Shown here piece by piece: positions 26,844 through 35,641 of a DNA stretch of 64,000 nucleotides. Source of the DNA: Cyclobacteriaceae bacterium (lineage in GTDB: Bacteria > Bacteroidota > Bacteroidia > Cytophagales > Cyclobacteriaceae); the NCBI GenBank assembly GCA_029858965.1, contig JAOUDZ010000001.1:62001-126000 (forward strand), written 5' to 3'. The notes under the pieces were generated by a model, which had not been told where the DNA came from, did no database searches, and saw nothing but the letters and a program-made list of their open reading frames with translations. A program made the translations under genes and the position numbers. Numbering within the stretch: the first letter of the stretch is position 1; every line of letters starts with the position of its first letter.

Positions 26844-28034
26844 ATGCATTATCGCGTAATTGCCTTAGTGGCCCTGGGGCTCACACAGGTCCATAATACG
26901 TTCTCGCAGGGTACGGTAATTAGCAATCCAGATGAGTTGTTAGGCGCCCAAAATGCTATTACCACGGCAGTTCCATTTCTGGCCATCACGCCGGATGCCC
27001 GCCATGCGGCCTTAGGTGATGGCGGTGTGGCTACTTCGCCAGATGCAAATGCATCGTACTGGAATGCAGGAAAGCTTGCCTTTATCGATAAGAAATATGG
27101 TGGCACAATTTCGTACACACCTTGGCTGGGGAAGATCGTCAACGATATGTCTATATCATACCTGTCTGGTTTCTATAAGATTACGCGAGAGCAGGTAGTT
27201 TCGGTTTCTGTCAAATACTTTGATCTGGGGGACATCAGTTTTCGCGATGCGAACAACAACCCGCTGGGGGATTTCAACCCGCGGGAATTTGCTTTTGATG
27301 CAACGTATTCCAGGATGCTTTCGGAAAACTTCAGTATGGGTATCACTGGCAGATACATTTATTCTAACCTAACAGGAGCTTTTTCCGGAATTGATGCAAA
27401 GCCCGGCAACAGTGTAGCCGTAGACATTGGTGCTTATTACACCACAAGCTTCAAAACCGCGAAGGCTTCTAGCTTATCCCTTGGTGCTACAGTCACGAAT
27501 ATCGGAGCCAAACTGTCGTATACAGATAACCAGAACAAAGATTTTTTACCCACCAATTTGCGTTTGGGAGGAGCCTACACCACAGCCTTAGATCCATACA
27601 ATTCCCTCACGTTTATACTGGACTTTAACAAGCTATTGGTACCAACGCCACCTATTCGCTCTACGGATGGCTCCATTATTTATGGCAAGGATGATAATCG
27701 GTCAGTATTGGGCGGTATGTTCGGATCCTTTTCGGATGCTCCTAATGGATTTAAGGAGGAGATGCAGGAAATTATGACCTCTATTGGCATTGAATATTGG
27801 TATGACAATACCTTCGCTGGCCGCGTCGGATATTTTAACGAAGCCCAAAATAAAGGGAACCGGAAGTACATGACTGTTGGCCTTGGCTTTCGCAAGAAAC
27901 AATTTGGTATTGATGTGGCTTACCTTGTGCCTGTTAATAAACGAGAAAGTCCGCTGGCAGAGACCTTGCGCTTCACCTTACTGTTCCAACTCCAGCAAAC
28001 GGATAGTGAAAAGAAAGAATCCGTTACCGATTAA
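26844..28034 (+). CDS. porV: Type IX secretion system outer-membrane protein PorV (LptO)
   Basis: A 396-residue outer-membrane beta-barrel of the FadL-like fold. PorV shuttles cargo from the translocon to PorU. The signal peptide ends in TFSQG. The mature start has the family pattern AVPFLAITPDARHAALGDGGVATSPDANASYWNAGKLAF. The C-terminus ends in a beta strand before a short charged tail. A TTG at 26829 could add five residues, but a promoter-like TATCTTTG ends only 5 nt before it, so ATG 26844 is preferred. It is located between porU and the M16-like gene, all on one strand. Confidence 0.93.
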   Translation: MHYRVIALVALGLTQVHNTFSQGTVISNPDELLGAQNAITTAVPFLAITPDARHAALGDGGVATSPDANASYWNAGKLAFIDKKYGGTISYTPWLGKIVNDMSISYLSGFYKITREQVVSVSVKYFDLGDISFRDANNNPLGDFNPREFAFDATYSRMLSENFSMGITGRYIYSNLTGAFSGIDAKPGNSVAVDIGAYYTTSFKTAKASSLSLGATVTNIGAKLSYTDNQNKDFLPTNLRLGGAYTTALDPYNSLTFILDFNKLLVPTPPIRSTDGSIIYGKDDNRSVLGGMFGSFSDAPNGFKEEMQEIMTSIGIEYWYDNTFAGRVGYFNEAQNKGNRKYMTVGLGFRKKQFGIDVAYLVPVNKRESPLAETLRFTLLFQLQQTDSEKKESVTD

Positions 28035-28040
28035 TACCTG

Positions 28041-29303
28041 ATGCTCGACCGTACACTAGCTCCCCCGTTTAACCGGAGCACGTCTTTTGATTTAATTCAA
28101 CCAAAGAAATTTATTTCTGCCCATGGCGCCGAAGTTTACCTTGTGCTCGGCGGGACGCAAGACGTCTGCAAAGTGGAGCTTATTTTTCCTGCAGGCCGGT
28201 GGTTCGAAAAAGCTTTGGGGGCATCCTATTTTACAGCCCAACTCCTGTCGAAAGGAACCAAGGATAAAAGCAGTTACGAGATAGCGGAACGCTTTGACCA
28301 CTATGGTGCCCATCTGGAGATCAACCCCGGAATGGATGTTGTTTCAGTTTCTCTTTATATGCTGAATAAAAATCTGGAAGTTTCTTTAGCGCTCTTATTG
28401 GAATTACTCACAGCGTCCGTTTTTCCCGAGAAAGAACTGGATCAGTTGAAATCTATCTACCTCCAGAACATGCGGGTGAACCGGGAGAAAACAAGTTTTC
28501 TGGCTTCTACATTAATCCGCAAGAATATTTTTGGCGAAACCCACCCGTATGGCAGGGAGTTGGAAGATGAGGCTGTGCATGCACTCCAGCAGCAAGCGCT
28601 TGTCGATCATTTTAACCAATATTTCAAAGCATCAACTATCCTCGTTTCCGGAAGTGTTTCAGAAAAGCATCAACAAGTTATGCAGGAAATGTTTGCACCT
28701 TTCCTCTTCCATCCGTTAACCCTGCAAGAGGATGCACACCCGGCTGAACCAAAACCATTCCGGCAGGTCGTGGAAAAATCAGGAAGTGTACAAACTTCCA
28801 TCCGTATGGGAAAAACATCAATTGGAAGGGCCCATCCAGAGTATGCCGACGTACAGTTTCTCAACCATATCCTGGGAGGATATTTCGGCTCACGCCTGAT
28901 GAAAAACATCCGGGAAGAGAAAGGCCTGTCGTACGGTATAAGTTCATCACTCCACACGATGAACAGGGGTAGCTATCTGGTGATTGGGGCTGATGTAAAC
29001 CGGGAGAATCTTGACATTGCGTTTGACGAAATTCACAAGGAATTATGGCGACTTCGCTCAGAGAAAGTGGATGCGGAAGAATTAGAAACTGCACGCAATC
29101 ACTTTATCGGAAGTTTACAGTTAGAGATCACAACCTCTTTTGCCCATGCCGATAAAATTAAGAACATACTGCTCTTCAACCTGAGTCCAAATTTTTACCA
29201 CCAGATGATTACCCGCGTTGACCAAATAACTGACGAGGATCTGTTGCAGGTTGCAGAACGCTATTTTAGCGAGGACAGTTTTATGGAAGTCGCTGTTGGT
29301 TAG
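28041..29303 (+). CDS. M16-family (insulinase-like) protein without zinc motif
   Basis: A 420-residue protein of the pitrilysin/insulinase fold. The two-domain layout is recognisable (FTAQLLSKGTKD near 64-75, GGYFGSRLMKNIREEKGLSYG near 272-292, the usual R/Y contact block). At the place of the HxxEH zinc-binding motif the sequence reads YFTAQ (63-67), so both His and the catalytic Glu are absent. M16 proteases often form a heterodimer of one active and one inactive subunit; this would be the inactive type, with no active partner in the window. The gene starts 6 bp after porV and is probably cotranscribed. Confidence 0.88.
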   Translation: MLDRTLAPPFNRSTSFDLIQPKKFISAHGAEVYLVLGGTQDVCKVELIFPAGRWFEKALGASYFTAQLLSKGTKDKSSYEIAERFDHYGAHLEINPGMDVVSVSLYMLNKNLEVSLALLLELLTASVFPEKELDQLKSIYLQNMRVNREKTSFLASTLIRKNIFGETHPYGRELEDEAVHALQQQALVDHFNQYFKASTILVSGSVSEKHQQVMQEMFAPFLFHPLTLQEDAHPAEPKPFRQVVEKSGSVQTSIRMGKTSIGRAHPEYADVQFLNHILGGYFGSRLMKNIREEKGLSYGISSSLHTMNRGSYLVIGADVNRENLDIAFDEIHKELWRLRSEKVDAEELETARNHFIGSLQLEITTSFAHADKIKNILLFNLSPNFYHQMITRVDQITDEDLLQVAERYFSEDSFMEVAVG

Positions 29304-29768
29304 GGACGCTTTCACCCACTACCCATTCTCCTAACTTTCCAAGAACAAGATATGTATCTTTACCATTCCCGATTGCAAACGAAGACGAATGTCTTTCATA
29401 TTGTAACCTGTCATCATCGCACATCACTGTTGAAGGACTCGTACACTACCGACCAGCAAATGACAAACATGAAAGGGTAGTCAAGTCAAAGAATTTTAAC
29501 ATTGCTATAGAAATTGAGACTCTCGGAAAGCGTGGACATAAATGATCCATGCAAACAGGCCCAAGACAGTACTCTCTTAAATTGAAAATCAATAATACAT
29601 CACGCTGCCGGATACTTGACTTGCTATATTTCTTTTTATCCTTCTTTTGATAAAAATATATTGGTAGCGGTATTGGCTGTATCTTCGTGATGATGATTCT
29701 TCAACTCTCTCCGCTCAACTCCAAAATGTGAAATTGGGTTGATATCCTTGATGCTATAAACTTTTAAC
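29304..29768. other. Gene-free interval upstream of the mod cluster
   Basis: 465 bp without a convincing gene. The longest ATG-initiated stretch noted (42 codons from about 29352) resembles nothing I know. The part nearest the ModE-like gene is A/T rich (29630-29690) and probably holds its promoter, but no full TAnnTTTG box is close to ATG 29769. Confidence 0.6.
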
Positions 29769-30110
29769 ATGAAAAATAAAGAAATCCGTGTTCGCTGCTG
29801 GGTTTACATTGATGGCTCAAAGTTTTTTGGCCCTGGCAGGGCAGAACTTCTTAGCCTAATCAAAGAATCCGGATCAATTTCAAAAGCCGCAAAGGCAATG
29901 GGAATGTCCTATAAAAAGGCATGGGCCATGATCGATGAAATGAATAGTCTAGGGCAAAAGCCATATGTTATTACCCAAAAAGGAGGTCATCAGGGGGGCG
30001 GAACAGCACTAACTGAAACCGGCAAAAAAGCAGTTGCTGCATACGAAAGGTTGTTGCATAAGATACAAACAACTATAAACAGGGAATCAACTATTCTGGA
30101 ATTTTTTTAA
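29769..30110 (+). CDS. ModE-type winged-helix regulator lacking the molybdate-binding domain
   Basis: A 113-residue protein equivalent to the N-terminal DNA-binding half of ModE. The winged helix is visible as SGSISKAAKAMGMSYKKAWAMIDEMN (about 34-59), followed by the wing KGGHQGGGTALTETGK. ModE controls molybdate uptake genes. The classical protein has about 260 residues with two C-terminal molybdate-binding modules; these are absent here, as in many stand-alone versions. Located 178 bp upstream of modA on the same strand, it is likely the regulator of the transporter, possibly sensing molybdate indirectly. Confidence 0.88.
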   Translation: MKNKEIRVRCWVYIDGSKFFGPGRAELLSLIKESGSISKAAKAMGMSYKKAWAMIDEMNSLGQKPYVITQKGGHQGGGTALTETGKKAVAAYERLLHKIQTTINRESTILEFF

Positions 30111-30250
30111 ACACCGCTGCTGGCAAATGAAGTGGCCGGATTTTTTTTGTGTGAACTGCGTCCTGGTGTATACCTACGTTTCTGCCTGAGGCGCATAAAT
30201 AATTCTGATTCATGAGTACGATTGCGTCGCTAATATTTATATGTTTACAG

Positions 30251-30274
30251 CGATATAGCCGAATACCCATATCG
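30251..30274. promoter_or_regulatory. Inverted repeat before modA, candidate ModE operator
   Basis: CGATAT (30251-30256) and ATATCG (30269-30274) form a perfect 6-bp inverted repeat with a 12-bp spacer, ending 14 bp before the modA ATG. ModE sites in other bacteria are A/T-rich palindromes with CG-TATA-like halves, so an operator role is plausible. It is inferred from position and symmetry. Confidence 0.4.
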
Positions 30275-30288
30275 TTTTCCATTAAAGA

Positions 30289-31050
30289 ATGAACAGCCTG
30301 AAAATCATACTTATAATTGTATTTTCTGCACTTTCAATTGATTCCCGGGCTCAACACAAAAACAGTATATTAATAGCCGCAGCTTCTGATCTTAAATTTG
30401 CACTCGATTCAATAGTATATGTTTTTAAAACGAAACATACAGGTACCGTAGATATAACCTACAGTTCGTCAGGTAAACTATTTGAACAAATAACCAACGG
30501 CGCACCTTTCGATCTTTTCTTTTCGGCTGATAACACCTATCCCAATCAACTCAAAGAAAAAGGTCTTGGCAACTCAGATGTTTACGCATACGGAATAGGA
30601 CGGATCGTACTTTGGAGCAAGAAAATAGATCCACAAAAAGAGGGGATGAATTCACTGTTAAAACCCTCCATTAAAAAGATTGCAATCGCGAACCCTGCGC
30701 ATGCCCCATACGGTAAAAGAGCCGAAGAAGCCTTAGTCCACCACAAACTACTTGAATCGGTCAAAGGAAAATTGGTCTATGGAGAAAATATCTCACAAAC
30801 CGCTCAGTTCGTAACCGCAGGGGCTGCGGATATTGGTATTGTTGCATTGTCTCTGGCGCTTTCACCGAATATGAAAAATGAAAACGGAAAATATTATTTG
30901 ATTCCGCAAAGCAGTCATAAACCTTTGGTGCAAGGCGCAATCGTTACCAGCCATGCCAAAGGAAATGATCTTGCAAAGACTTTCTTCGAATTTGTAAAAA
31001 GCGAAACGGCAATCGCCATACTGCTTCACTTTGGTTTTACAAAACCGTAA
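30289..31050 (+). CDS. modA: Molybdate ABC transporter, periplasmic substrate-binding protein
   Basis: A 253-residue binding protein with a signal peptide ending in SRAQ. Ligand-site features of ModA are present: AAASDLKFALD at the start of the mature chain, YSSSGKLFEQI, and NGAPFDLFFSAD (about 65-76). It captures molybdate or tungstate and delivers it to ModBC. It is the first gene of a tight operon; modB starts 5 bp after its stop. The upstream inverted repeat and ModE-like gene suggest metal-responsive control. Confidence 0.95.
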   Translation: MNSLKIILIIVFSALSIDSRAQHKNSILIAAASDLKFALDSIVYVFKTKHTGTVDITYSSSGKLFEQITNGAPFDLFFSADNTYPNQLKEKGLGNSDVYAYGIGRIVLWSKKIDPQKEGMNSLLKPSIKKIAIANPAHAPYGKRAEEALVHHKLLESVKGKLVYGENISQTAQFVTAGAADIGIVALSLALSPNMKNENGKYYLIPQSSHKPLVQGAIVTSHAKGNDLAKTFFEFVKSETAIAILLHFGFTKP

Positions 31051-31055
31051 TAAAG

Positions 31056-31730
31056 ATGCTGGATTTCGAACCTTTTTACCTTACCTTGAAACTGGCTTTC
31101 ACCACGACATGCTTGCTTTTTATCATAGGCATTCCGATTGCACATTGGCTTGCCTTTAGCCACTCAAAATTCAAGGTTATAGTAGAAGCTTTTGTGGGGC
31201 TACCCGTAGTTCTTCCACCGTCTGTCCTTGGATTTTATCTGCTTCTGGCATTCAGCCCTGAGAATAGTTTTGGCCGGTTTCTGGAACTGTATTTTAACAT
31301 CAGGCTTGTATTTACTTTTCCGGGCCTCGTAATCGCTTCCGTGATCTATAGTCTTCCCTTTATGATACAACCTGTACAATCCGGATTCCGCATGATTCCT
31401 GAAACATTGATTGAAACAGCTTATACATTGGGTAAAAGCAGGCTCACGACACTAACAAAGGTGCTGATACCCAACATCAGGATTGCACTGCTCACCGGGT
31501 GTGTGCTTTCGTTCGCACATACCATTGGAGAATTCGGCGTAGTACTTATGGTTGGCGGAAATATTCCAAAAGAAACGCGCGTTGTATCGGTTGCGATCTA
31601 TGATGAGGTTCAGGCGATGAACTACCACCAGGCCAATGTCTATTCCGCTATACTATTAGTCTTTGCGTTCCTTGTACTGGTAAGTATTTACCTGGTCAAT
31701 CATCGCATGCAAAAAGCCCGATATCTATGA
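31056..31730 (+). CDS. modB: Molybdate ABC transporter permease
   Basis: A 224-residue inner-membrane permease with about five hydrophobic segments. It has the ABC-coupling EAA-type loop (ETAYTLGKSRLTTLTKVLIPNIR, about 125-147) and the family segment GLPVVLPPSVLGFYLL (about 48-63). It forms the molybdate channel with ModC. The stop overlaps the modC start by 4 bp (ATGA), a sign of translational coupling. Confidence 0.95.
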   Translation: MLDFEPFYLTLKLAFTTTCLLFIIGIPIAHWLAFSHSKFKVIVEAFVGLPVVLPPSVLGFYLLLAFSPENSFGRFLELYFNIRLVFTFPGLVIASVIYSLPFMIQPVQSGFRMIPETLIETAYTLGKSRLTTLTKVLIPNIRIALLTGCVLSFAHTIGEFGVVLMVGGNIPKETRVVSVAIYDEVQAMNYHQANVYSAILLVFAFLVLVSIYLVNHRMQKARYL

Positions 31731-32422
31731 TCAACATAAGCATTGCCAAGAAACTGTCCGGAGCGACCGGCGAATTAAATCTGCACTTTCACGCCACGAT
31801 ACTTACAGGAGAACTAATAACCATCTACGGTCCTTCAGGAGCGGGAAAGACGAGTATATTAAGAATGTTGGCCGGCCTGCTGGAACCCGATAGCGGGCAC
31901 ATTCAAGTTGATGACGCAGTGTGGTTTGATAAGGACAAAAGCATCAACCTTAAACCACAAAGAAGAAATATCGGAATGGTATTTCAGGAATATTCATTGT
32001 TTCCCAATATGACGGTGAGAGAGAATCTTGAGTTTGCGCTAAACAAAGGGCAGTCCAAATCCATTGTCGATGAACTCCTTGAACTGACAGAATTAGGGCA
32101 ACTACAAAATAAGAAACCAGCCACACTTTCAGGAGGACAAATGCAGCGTATAGCCCTGGCCAGGGCATTAATCAGAAAACCAAAGCTATTGCTGCTGGAT
32201 GAACCGTTATCAGCGCTTGACACAGAGATGCAATCCAAACTGCAGGATTATATTTTAGAACTCCATCAACAGTTTGACCTCACGACTATCGTTGTGACGC
32301 ATGACCTCATTGAGGTAATTAAAATGTCAAAGAGAGTTTTGATAATCGAAGAAGGCCGCATCGCTAAAGATGGAATGCCATTGGATGTCCTTCCATTAAG
32401 GCATTTAAAATCATTATTGTAA
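31727..32422 (+). CDS. modC: Molybdate ABC transporter ATP-binding protein
   Basis: A 231-residue ABC ATPase. Walker A is GPSGAGKTS (about 36-44), the signature is LSGGQMQRIALARAL (about 129-143), Walker B is LLLLDEPLSALD, and the switch His is in VVTHD. At 231 residues it is shorter than the classical ModC of about 350 and lacks the C-terminal molybdate-binding (TOBE/Mop) domain. With the shortened ModE, both molybdate-sensing modules of the textbook system are missing. Last gene of modABC. Confidence 0.95.
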   Translation: MINISIAKKLSGATGELNLHFHATILTGELITIYGPSGAGKTSILRMLAGLLEPDSGHIQVDDAVWFDKDKSINLKPQRRNIGMVFQEYSLFPNMTVRENLEFALNKGQSKSIVDELLELTELGQLQNKKPATLSGGQMQRIALARALIRKPKLLLLDEPLSALDTEMQSKLQDYILELHQQFDLTTIVVTHDLIEVIKMSKRVLIIEEGRIAKDGMPLDVLPLRHLKSLL

Positions 32423-32534
32423 CCAGCAGATAAGAATATTTCGGCAGGATAGCCGGCAATCTGCGCGGTCCACCAGGACGTGTAATAATATTCAGACGAC
32501 CATTAGTAAGAATTAAAAGCGGTTGCTTTTTATT

Positions 32535-32542
32535 TAACTTTG
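32535..32542 (+). promoter_or_regulatory. Candidate -7 element upstream of the GT39 gene
   Basis: TAACTTTG matches TAnnTTTG, 71 bp before ATG 32614. No good -33 box is seen at the proper distance. Low support. Confidence 0.3.
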
Positions 32543-32613
32543 TGTACTCCATAAAAACGACTTTACTAAAACCAAAACAGAAGTGAAGCGCTGATAGCTA
32601 GCGATACCAACCT

Positions 32614-34287
32614 ATGGCCAGCAGAAAACCAGAACAATCCCAATTCAAATCCATAGATTCAGGAGACTGGTTGATCATGCTATTTTTTGTAATGGCGAAA
32701 CTGCTGGTTCATTTCTTCACATATTCAAACTTTGAATTGCACAGGGATGCGTACCTGTACTACGCACAAAGTGAACATCTTGCCTGGGGCTATATTTCAG
32801 TACCCCCATCCATTGCTTTTATTGGGAAAATAGCCACCACAATTTTCGGAAACACCACATTTTCATTACGTTTCTTCCCTGCAGTGATCGGCGCAATTAA
32901 CCTCATCATAATCGGATTATCGGTTAAAGAAATCGGCGGTAAAAAGATAGCTCTTGCCCTTGCAAGTTTTGCTTACTTGCTGTCACCTGCCTACCTACAT
33001 ACAAATGCACTCTTTCAACCCGTAGCATTTAATCATTTCTATTGGCTACTTTCAAGTTACTTAATCCTGCTCCTGATTAGACGAAACAATCCCAGAATCT
33101 GGATATGGATCGCAATCACATTTGGATTTGCCTTTCTAAATAAATATTCAATTGTATTCTTTTTTGCAGCATTTGCCTTCTCCTTGCTGCTGTCAAAGTA
33201 TCGATACCTCTACCTTTCAAAATACTTTCTGCTTGCCTTGGCCATTGGATTCACCATAGTTCTGCCAAACCTAATCTGGCAATATCAACATAATTGGCCT
33301 GTAATGCTTCACATGGCAGAATTACGGGAGACCCAGCTAGTGCATGTGCGTCTGTCAGACTTTATTACTGCACAATTATTAATGAACAGTCAGGCGTTCT
33401 TAATATGGTTTGGTGCTCTTTTGATTTTATTATTTTACCGGAAAGAAAAACAATACAACTTGTTTGGGTTCATGTACGTGCTCATCATCGTTTTGTTGAT
33501 TCTGGGTAGCGGCAAAGCGTATTACGCCTTAGGTGTATATCCCATCCTGTTTGTCTTTGGCGGTTATTTCACCGAAAAGTATTCCGGGAGATACAAGCAT
33601 TATATTGCCGCTGGCATGGTGTTCTTCATGTTCATCGACTTGTATATTTCACTCTCCTTTGATGGGATTCCATTTACTACTTTTCAGAAAGTCGAAAAAG
33701 AGGGTGCATTCAGATGGGAAGATGGCGTGAACCACGACATACCCCAGGACATGGCAGATATGACAGGCTGGAAAGAAATCGGTGAAAAGGTCAGGGACAT
33801 ATACGTGGGTCTGGGCCCGGGAAACGTCAATAACTGCGATATTTATTGCTACCATTATGGCCAGGCCGGTGCTGTAATGTTTTACGGCGAAAAAGTCAAT
33901 ATTCCACAACCTATTTCATTTAATGGAAGCTTCGTGTTTTGGGCCCCGGACAGCCTTACTAAAGATTACATGATCTGGATCCATTCCGACCTTGGAAATG
34001 ACGTTAAGCCCGATAGTCTGTTGCCCCGACTATTTCAAATGGTGGAATTAAAGGCAACGATTAAAAATAAGTATTTTAGGGAAGACGGAACCAAGATATA
34101 TCTGTGTGAATATCCTACAGCCGAGTTCAAAAATTACTATAAGTCGAGAATAGACAAATTGAAAAATATATACCGGCAACCGCGCGTGGAGATAACAGAA
34201 ACAAAAGTACGATTCGGAATATCGGCGCAAAGTGACGCGCGAGGCTGCCTGAAGACGCAGAAAAATGACAGGCTTGGGAACCGCTGA
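32614..34287 (+). CDS. Membrane glycosyltransferase of the ArnT/PMT (GT39-like) type
   Basis: A 557-residue polytopic protein with about eleven to twelve membrane helices in the first 350 residues and a soluble C-terminal region. The first periplasmic loop carries HRDAYLYYAQSEHLAWGYISVPP, the acidic catalytic-loop pattern of PMT/ArnT transferases, which use polyprenyl-phosphate sugars. The C-terminal domain (about 360-540) is extracytoplasmic and may bind the acceptor. No lipid-A or O-antigen operon is nearby, so the acceptor is unknown. The very C-terminus is Arg/Lys rich. It sits alone between modC and the GDCCVxC gene. Confidence 0.88.
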   Translation: MASRKPEQSQFKSIDSGDWLIMLFFVMAKLLVHFFTYSNFELHRDAYLYYAQSEHLAWGYISVPPSIAFIGKIATTIFGNTTFSLRFFPAVIGAINLIIIGLSVKEIGGKKIALALASFAYLLSPAYLHTNALFQPVAFNHFYWLLSSYLILLLIRRNNPRIWIWIAITFGFAFLNKYSIVFFFAAFAFSLLLSKYRYLYLSKYFLLALAIGFTIVLPNLIWQYQHNWPVMLHMAELRETQLVHVRLSDFITAQLLMNSQAFLIWFGALLILLFYRKEKQYNLFGFMYVLIIVLLILGSGKAYYALGVYPILFVFGGYFTEKYSGRYKHYIAAGMVFFMFIDLYISLSFDGIPFTTFQKVEKEGAFRWEDGVNHDIPQDMADMTGWKEIGEKVRDIYVGLGPGNVNNCDIYCYHYGQAGAVMFYGEKVNIPQPISFNGSFVFWAPDSLTKDYMIWIHSDLGNDVKPDSLLPRLFQMVELKATIKNKYFREDGTKIYLCEYPTAEFKNYYKSRIDKLKNIYRQPRVEITETKVRFGISAQSDARGCLKTQKNDRLGNR

Positions 34288-34300
34288 AAAATAAATCGCC

Positions 34301-34510
34301 ATGGAGATAATAACCAAATCGCTAATTACGTGCCCACACTGCGGATATCAGAAAGAAGAAGAAATGCCTCAAGATGCATGTCAGTATTTTTATGAATGCG
34401 AGCACTGTAAAACGGTAATAAAGGCACGTCATGGTGATTGTTGTGTCTATTGCAGCTTCGGGACAGTTAAATGCCCACCAGTGCAAGCGCATAAGGATTG
34501 CTGTTCATAG
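34301..34510 (+). CDS. GDCCVxC-type Cys-rich small metal-binding protein
   Basis: A 69-residue protein with eleven cysteines (11, 14, 27, 33, 36, 47, 48, 51, 58, 67, 68). It contains CPHC, CEHC and the diagnostic GDCCVYC motif at 45-51 followed by KCPP. Such short proteins are described as putative heavy-metal-binding proteins. Two zinc-ribbon-like CxxC pairs plus the GDCCVYC cluster could hold two metal ions. It lies 13 bp after the GT39 gene and 53 bp before the toroid gene on the same strand. No mercury- or arsenic-resistance gene is in the window. Function inferred only from the motif. Confidence 0.85.
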   Translation: MEIITKSLITCPHCGYQKEEEMPQDACQYFYECEHCKTVIKARHGDCCVYCSFGTVKCPPVQAHKDCCS

Positions 34511-34563
34511 TAAATACAAAACCTGGCTGTTCACAGTTTCGATAAAAACAGTTTATAATTAAA

Positions 34564-35565
34564 ATGAATTTGCAAGAAACCATAAACTGGTTGCTAGAAG
34601 GCGATGTATCGATACAATATCAGGTCCATCGTGATTTGTTTGGCGTAGACCGTGAAGATTTGAGAAATAGCATTGCGCGAAAAGGATGGGGTGCTCGCTT
34701 CTTATCGAAAAGAAAACCTGATGGACATTGGGGGCAGAAATTCTACCAACCAAAATGGACTTCTACTCACTATACCTTACTGGATTTACGGAATCTTTGC
34801 ATAGCTCCTGATAATCCGCTGATACAGGAATCCATTGACATCATCATAAACAATGAAAAAGGAAAAGACGGTGGCATTAGACCAATTGGGATGGAACAAA
34901 AATGTGATGTATGCCTAAACGGTATGTTTCTGAACTACGCTTCCTATTTTAAAGCTGATGGCGATAAGCTAAAATCAATAATTAACTTCATCCTCTCCCA
35001 ACTAATGCCTGATGGTGGATTCAACTGCTTGTCAAACAGAACCGGTGCAAAGCATAGTTCTCTTCACTCGTCCCTGTCAGTCTTGGAAGGAATAACCGAA
35101 TATCAGGTAAATGGATATCGCTACAGATTGGATGAACTTAGAAAAGCTAAACAGTCATCTATTGATTTCATTCTTTTACATCAATTATTCCTGTCCGACA
35201 AAACCGGGGAAATCATAAATAAGAACTTTCTCAAGCTAGCCTACCCCTGCCGATGGCGGTATGATATACTTAAAGCACTGGATTACTTCCAGTACGAAAG
35301 GAGCAAATGGGATATCCGCATGAAGCCTGCATTGGAGGTTCTGCTAAAGAAGAGAAACGCTGATTCAACCTGGAATGTACAAGCGAAGCATCCGGGACAA
35401 GTTCACTTTGAAATGGAAAAAGCCGGAAAGCCAAGCAGGTGGAATACGCTAAGGGCTTTGCGCGTATTGAAACATTTTGGGATTGAAAAGCCCGATGCTA
35501 CCGCCAGACAATGCGCAACAACAAGCAATAAAATAAAAGTGGAGGAAAAACAATTACTGATGTAA
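34564..35565 (+). CDS. Predicted alpha/alpha-toroid protein (prenyltransferase/squalene-cyclase-like)
   Basis: A 333-residue soluble protein with repeated helical segments of the toroid type. It starts with INWLLEGDVSIQYQVHRDL, followed by repeat-like elements such as KPDGHWGQ, MPDGGFNCLSNRTGAKHSSLHSS (QW-like turns) and GKPSRWNTLRALRVLKHFG near the end. The pattern recalls the C-terminal half of squalene cyclases and prenyltransferase alpha/alpha barrels, but the DxDD motif of cyclases is not seen, so a catalytic role is doubtful. Two cysteines in CDVC near 117-120 may bind metal. Function unknown. Confidence 0.75.
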   Translation: MNLQETINWLLEGDVSIQYQVHRDLFGVDREDLRNSIARKGWGARFLSKRKPDGHWGQKFYQPKWTSTHYTLLDLRNLCIAPDNPLIQESIDIIINNEKGKDGGIRPIGMEQKCDVCLNGMFLNYASYFKADGDKLKSIINFILSQLMPDGGFNCLSNRTGAKHSSLHSSLSVLEGITEYQVNGYRYRLDELRKAKQSSIDFILLHQLFLSDKTGEIINKNFLKLAYPCRWRYDILKALDYFQYERSKWDIRMKPALEVLLKKRNADSTWNVQAKHPGQVHFEMEKAGKPSRWNTLRALRVLKHFGIEKPDATARQCATTSNKIKVEEKQLLM

Positions 35566-35641
35566 TACAAATAGCAGCTTATCAAACAGCCGATATTATC
35601 GTGAGATTCAACTATTCGAAACGCCTAAAAAGAGTTATGCG

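Noticed and set aside
29304-29768. Small open frame (42 codons) and possible ModE site upstream of the ModE-like gene
   Set aside because: No homology recognised and no clear symmetry; A/T-rich sequence alone is not evidence.
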